Positions 60,938 to 64,000 of a stretch of 64,000 nt of DNA are shown here, piece after piece. The position numbers and the translations under genes were made by a program. The notes beneath the pieces were generated by a model that did no database searches, was not told the DNA's origin, and saw nothing but the letters and a program-made list of their open reading frames with translations. The DNA is from Candidatus Aminicenantota bacterium (GTDB lineage: Bacteria; Acidobacteriota; Aminicenantia; Aminicenantales; Saccharicenantaceae). The stretch is taken from contig JAPKZD010000009.1 of assembly GCA_026393975.1 (NCBI GenBank), positions 248,001 to 312,000 of the forward strand. Reading direction: 5' to 3'. Each line of letters starts with the position of its first letter. Within the stretch, counting starts at the first letter, position 1.

Positions 60938-60965
60938 TTGAGTTCCCGTTTTCATCTGCTATAGT
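60938..60965 (+). promoter_or_regulatory. Sigma-70 promoter upstream of the small ORF and reductase
   Basis: TTGAGT, 16 bp, TATAGT, about 105 bp before the small ORF start at 61069; divergent from the sigma factor gene. Confidence 0.45.
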
Positions 60966-61068
60966 GAGGAGCTCCGTGAGATCGACAGGGAACATGATGT
61001 CGCTTTCCGGCCTCTCACGTTCGGAATCGCCATTATTTATTTCGGGCGTAAGCCCCAGGAGGTTCCCC

Positions 61069-61218
61069 ATGCCGCGGATCGACAGTGAGGCCCGGGCCCT
61101 GCCGGAGAGGGGGCCGCGGCTCGACGGCCTGGCCGGGAGAACCACGGGCGTCCAGTGGCTCAAGCACGTCTTCTCCCAGGGTTGTTCGAGGAAGGGAAGC
61201 TTCCTCTACCAGGCCTAA
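61069..61218 (+). CDS. Small 49-residue protein upstream of the reductase
   Basis: The ATG has an ideal AGGAGG seven bases before it. The peptide is charged at first (MPRIDSEARALPERG) and ends in GVQWLKHVFSQGCSRKGSFLYQA with one cysteine and several aromatics. The reductase gene starts 11 bp after the stop. The strong ribosome site and tight spacing support translation; no family is recognised. A precursor peptide or regulatory peptide is possible but unproven. Confidence 0.5.
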   Translation: MPRIDSEARALPERGPRLDGLAGRTTGVQWLKHVFSQGCSRKGSFLYQA

Positions 61219-61229
61219 GGGACGCGCCC

Positions 61230-62441
61230 ATGCGGATATCGGACGAAGCGCTCCGGGAACGAAGGGTGGCGCGGACAAGCCGGTTCCTGGTCACGGGCGG
61301 GACGGGGTTCCTCGGCAGCCACATCACCGTCGCCCTGCTGAGGGCCGGCCACCGAGTAACGGTTTTGGCCCGGTCGTCGAAAAAGATCCCGGCCCGGGAC
61401 AGGGTCGCCCGTCTCGCCGACTGGTTCGGCCTCGATGAGGGGGTACGCCGGTCTCTCGACGTCGCCGAGGGTGATATCCTCGATCCCGGTTGGGCAGCCG
61501 CGGCGCTCGGGGAGACGGCGGGACCGGGCCTGGTCGACGAGATCGTCCACTGCGCCTCGAACACGGCCTTCGCCGAGCGGAAGCGGGCCGAGGTCGAGGC
61601 GGCCAACGTCGGCGGGCTCCGCAACGTCCTCGACTTCGCCGCCCGGAGCGGCTGCTTTTTTTTCCATCAAGTCAGCACCGCCTTTGTCGCCGGAAAGCGG
61701 ACCGGACTCTGCCGGGAGGACTGGGTCGAATCGGGCGAGTTCACCAACGTCTACGAAGAGACGAAGGCCCGGGGGGAGGTCCTGGCCCGGGACGCCTGCC
61801 GGAGGGAGGGGATCCGGCTCAACGTCTATCGACCGTCCATCGTCTACGGCGATTCCCGGACGGGACGGACCCTGCGCTTCAATGCCCTCTATTTCCCGGT
61901 CAAGGCGGCCGTCTTCCTCCGCGACATCTACCTCGCCGACATTCGCGAGCGGGGCGGGAGAAAAGCCTCGGAACTGGGCATCCGGATGAAGGAAAACGGG
62001 CATCTTTTCATGCCCATCCGTATCGAGGTCGGCCGCGAGGGCGGCATCAACCTCATCCCGATCGACCACTGCGTCGATGTCTTCATGGCCATCCTGGAGG
62101 ACGGCCTCGAAGGCGGTGTCTATCACATCGTCAACTCCCGGCCGACGAGGATCGAAGTCATCGTCGAGTACGCCAAACGTCTCTTTCACCTGGACGGCAT
62201 CGAGACCTGCGGGCCGGAGGCCTTCGACGCGCGGCCGAAAAACGCCCTGGAGACTCTCTACGATACCACCCTCGACGTCTACCGCCCGTACATGCAGGAC
62301 CTGCGGGCCTTCGAGATCAAGAACGCCTCGCCTGTCCTCGAGAGGCATGGGCTGGTTTGTCCGGAATTCGACTACGATGTTTTCGCCCGGTGCATGAGCT
62401 TCGCGGTCGAAACGGGCTGGGGGACACGGCTCTTCCCATAG
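61230..62441 (+). CDS. NAD(P)-dependent reductase/epimerase (extended SDR, thioester-reductase-like)
   Basis: 403 residues. The Rossmann motif FLVTGGTGFLGSHITVALL lies near residue 20, the catalytic Tyr-Lys in NVYEETKARGE, and YRPSIVYGDSRTGR afterwards, like the NAD_binding_4 (thioester reductase/male-sterility) group that reduces acyl thioesters or modifies sugars. A C-terminal extension of about 120 residues is family-specific. ATG at 61230 is preceded by AAGGGACGC. It shares a transcript with the small ORF; the Maf-RlmD frame starts 5 bp after the stop. Confidence 0.85.
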   Translation: MRISDEALRERRVARTSRFLVTGGTGFLGSHITVALLRAGHRVTVLARSSKKIPARDRVARLADWFGLDEGVRRSLDVAEGDILDPGWAAAALGETAGPGLVDEIVHCASNTAFAERKRAEVEAANVGGLRNVLDFAARSGCFFFHQVSTAFVAGKRTGLCREDWVESGEFTNVYEETKARGEVLARDACRREGIRLNVYRPSIVYGDSRTGRTLRFNALYFPVKAAVFLRDIYLADIRERGGRKASELGIRMKENGHLFMPIRIEVGREGGINLIPIDHCVDVFMAILEDGLEGGVYHIVNSRPTRIEVIVEYAKRLFHLDGIETCGPEAFDARPKNALETLYDTTLDVYRPYMQDLRAFEIKNASPVLERHGLVCPEFDYDVFARCMSFAVETGWGTRLFP

Positions 62442-62446
62442 AAAAG

Positions 62447-64000
62447 ATGGAAAAAGCGCAGATGGCGGAAATCGTCCTCGCCTCAGCCTCGCCCCGGCGC
62501 CGGGAGCTCATGGCCCGGGTCGCGCCGGAGTTCCGCGTCTTCCCGGCCGACGTCGACGAATCCTCGGTTCCGGAGAAAGACCCCCTCGAGTTTGCTATCG
62601 CCGCCGCCGTGCTGAAGGCCAAAACGGCGGCCGAATCCTTTCCCGAAGCCATCGTCATCGGGGCGGACACGGTTGTCGCCCTGGGTCTGCGCGTCCTCGG
62701 TAAGCCGTCCGACCGGGAATCAGCTCGGGCCATGCTCCGGGCGCTTTCGGGCCGGCGGCACCGGGTGATGACCGGGTTGGCCTTTTACAACAAAACCGAG
62801 GACCGCCTCCTCACGGGCTACGACCTGACCTACGTCACCTTCCGCGAGCTCTCCGCGGAGATGATCGAAGGTTACCTCGCCCAGGAAAGCTACCTCGACA
62901 AGGCCGGCGCCTACGCCGTCCAGGAAGTCGGCGACGCGTTCGTCGCCAAGCTCAAGGGGAATTACGACAACGTCGTCGGCTTGCCCGTGGAAAAGGTCCG
63001 GCGGCTCCTGGCCCTGTTCAAGGCCGCTCCGCTCACGGTCGAGGTCGAGGACATCGATTTCCCGGCGAGTTCCGGGAAGGCCGAAGCCGGCGGCCGCAGG
63101 CTTCTCATCCCGGGTGGCGTCACCGGCGAAACCGTCCGGGTCCAGGTCGTCGGTGAGCGCGGCGCCGCTTGTGTCGCCGAAGTCATCCGGGTCGAGTCCC
63201 CTTCGAGCCGCCGCGCCGAGCCCCGATGCCTTCATTTCGGGCGGTGCGGCGGCTGCCTCTTCCAAAATATCGATTATGGGACCCAGCTCGAGCTCAAAGA
63301 ACGGCACCTCAGACGGACGCTCGAGGAGGCCGGCATCGCCGCGGCGGCCGCGGCCGTCAAGGCCATCACGCCCTCGCCGGACTTCTACACCTACCGGAAC
63401 AAGATGGAGTTCGGCTTCGGGGAGAGCTGGGGCCGGCTCGTCCTCGGGCTCAGGGAGAGAGTCACGGCCACCCGCCAGACCCACCGCCGGACTCTGTCGA
63501 TCGACGCGTGCCCGATATTCAGTCCTGTCGTCGAGCGCGTCTTTCCGGCCGTGATCGATTTCGTCCGCGAAAAAGGCCTGGCCGTTTTCGACATCCTGTC
63601 GGGCCACGGCCATGTCCGCCACCTCGTCCTCCGGCAGGGGAAGAGGACTGGGGAGCTCATGGTCATCCTCGTGACGGCCGAGCTTCCGGGCACGGATATC
63701 GCCGTCTTGGCCAAGCGCCTGATGGCCGCCGTCCCGGAGCTCAAAAGTTTCGTCCACGTTACGAACAGCCGCCCCTCCGACCTCGTCGAGTACGAGAAGA
63801 CCCGGCTCGTCGCCGGGGCCCCGTTCATCGAGGAAACGCTGGCCGGTCTCACCTTCCGGGTCTACCCCCAAACGTTCTTCCAGACCAACACGGCCGGCGC
63901 CGAGCTGCTCTACCAAAGGATCAGGGACGAAGCTCCGCTATCTCCGGAGAGCCGCGTCCTGGGGCTCTATTGCGGAAGCGGGCCGATCGAGCTCTCGCTC
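62447..64000 (+). CDS. Maf nucleotide pyrophosphatase fused to RlmD-type 23S rRNA uracil methyltransferase (3' end outside window)
   Basis: One frame of at least 518 codons with no stop, checked codon by codon across the join. Residues 6-195 are a Maf dNTP/NTP pyrophosphatase (ASASPRRREL, IGADTVVALG with Asp74, YLDKAGAYAVQE, GNYDNVVGLP). Residues 200-258 are a TRAM domain (LLIPGGVTGETVRVQVV). Next come iron-sulfur cysteines C261, C267 and C270 (CLHFGRCGGC), with C355 (IDACP), and a SAM segment LGLYCGSGPIEL at the window edge, as in RlmD/RumA. House-cleaning of modified nucleotides and rRNA methylation would share one polypeptide. Start at 62447 or 62462. A lost stop codon by sequencing error is not excluded. 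Confidence 0.85.
   Translation, partial: MEKAQMAEIVLASASPRRRELMARVAPEFRVFPADVDESSVPEKDPLEFAIAAAVLKAKTAAESFPEAIVIGADTVVALGLRVLGKPSDRESARAMLRALSGRRHRVMTGLAFYNKTEDRLLTGYDLTYVTFRELSAEMIEGYLAQESYLDKAGAYAVQEVGDAFVAKLKGNYDNVVGLPVEKVRRLLALFKAAPLTVEVEDIDFPASSGKAEAGGRRLLIPGGVTGETVRVQVVGERGAACVAEVIRVESPSSRRAEPRCLHFGRCGGCLFQNIDYGTQLELKERHLRRTLEEAGIAAAAAAVKAITPSPDFYTYRNKMEFGFGESWGRLVLGLRERVTATRQTHRRTLSIDACPIFSPVVERVFPAVIDFVREKGLAVFDILSGHGHVRHLVLRQGKRTGELMVILVTAELPGTDIAVLAKRLMAAVPELKSFVHVTNSRPSDLVEYEKTRLVAGAPFIEETLAGLTFRVYPQTFFQTNTAGAELLYQRIRDEAPLSPESRVLGLYCGSGPIELSL

Noticed and set aside
1-64000. tRNA, rRNA, CRISPR arrays, transposases or phage genes
   Set aside because: I searched intergenic stretches and saw no cloverleaf-like segment, spaced repeat array or transposase frame.

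Overview
The window is GC-rich, densely coded and bacterial (Gram-negative type). A VWFA-related C-terminal region of the acidobacterial kind, a large carboxypeptidase-regulatory/TonB-dependent receptor, sulfatase-TPR and DUF5916 outer-membrane proteins, M16/M3/M19/M24 peptidases and many lipoprotein signal peptides point to Acidobacteriota or the related Aminicenantes lineage. This placement is inferred from gene content only; no rRNA or tRNA gene was seen.

Layout. 1-4.7 kb: end of a VWFA-type protein and a TonB-dependent receptor behind a sigma-54 promoter with a structured leader. 4.7-14 kb: secreted TPR protein plus sulfatase-like TPR protein, an M16 active/inactive peptidase pair, a lipoprotein methyltransferase, a cupin, and a tandem duplication of an outer-membrane barrel gene with a cupin fragment. 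14-27 kb: parvulin lipoprotein, tyrS, M3 peptidase, aldo/keto reductase with ferredoxin domain, DUF5916 protein, acyl-CoA synthetase, threonine synthase, GH20-like protein. 27-30 kb: a DUF1080 protein and a lower-GC island with a nucleotidyltransferase (MNT)-HEPN pair behind two tandem operators, in which the HEPN partner looks internally deleted. 30-43 kb: DUF4097 protein, trpS, Nudix hydrolase, aminopeptidase P, pyrB, a membrane methyltransferase, GMC oxidoreductase and a TolC-MFP-RND efflux operon. 43-50 kb: YVTN-type beta-propeller protein, a lone receiver protein and a substrate-binding-protein/histidine-kinase/NtrC-type-regulator operon. 50-64 kb: M19 dipeptidase, GNAT protein, lipid kinase, SppA, OsmC, a SPOUT RNA methyltransferase, DUF2284, malic enzyme, CBS protein, ROK kinase, an ECF sigma/anti-sigma-like set, a reductase, and an open reading frame joining Maf to an RlmD-type rRNA methyltransferase that runs off the end.

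The most notable system is the 44-50 kb signalling region. Three sigma-54 (-24/-12) promoters lie upstream of the SBP-kinase-regulator operon, upstream of the lone receiver, and in the gap next to the beta-propeller gene, where the promoter could drive a short RNA ending at a strong hairpin and carrying an anti-Shine-Dalgarno stretch. Each promoter has a GTAAA-N5-TTTAC-like palindrome about 50-90 bp upstream, as expected for an NtrC-type activator. This suggests a self-contained, autoregulated sigma-54 circuit with a possible small-RNA output. A fourth sigma-54 promoter drives the TonB receptor at the window start. All of this is sequence-pattern inference, not experiment.
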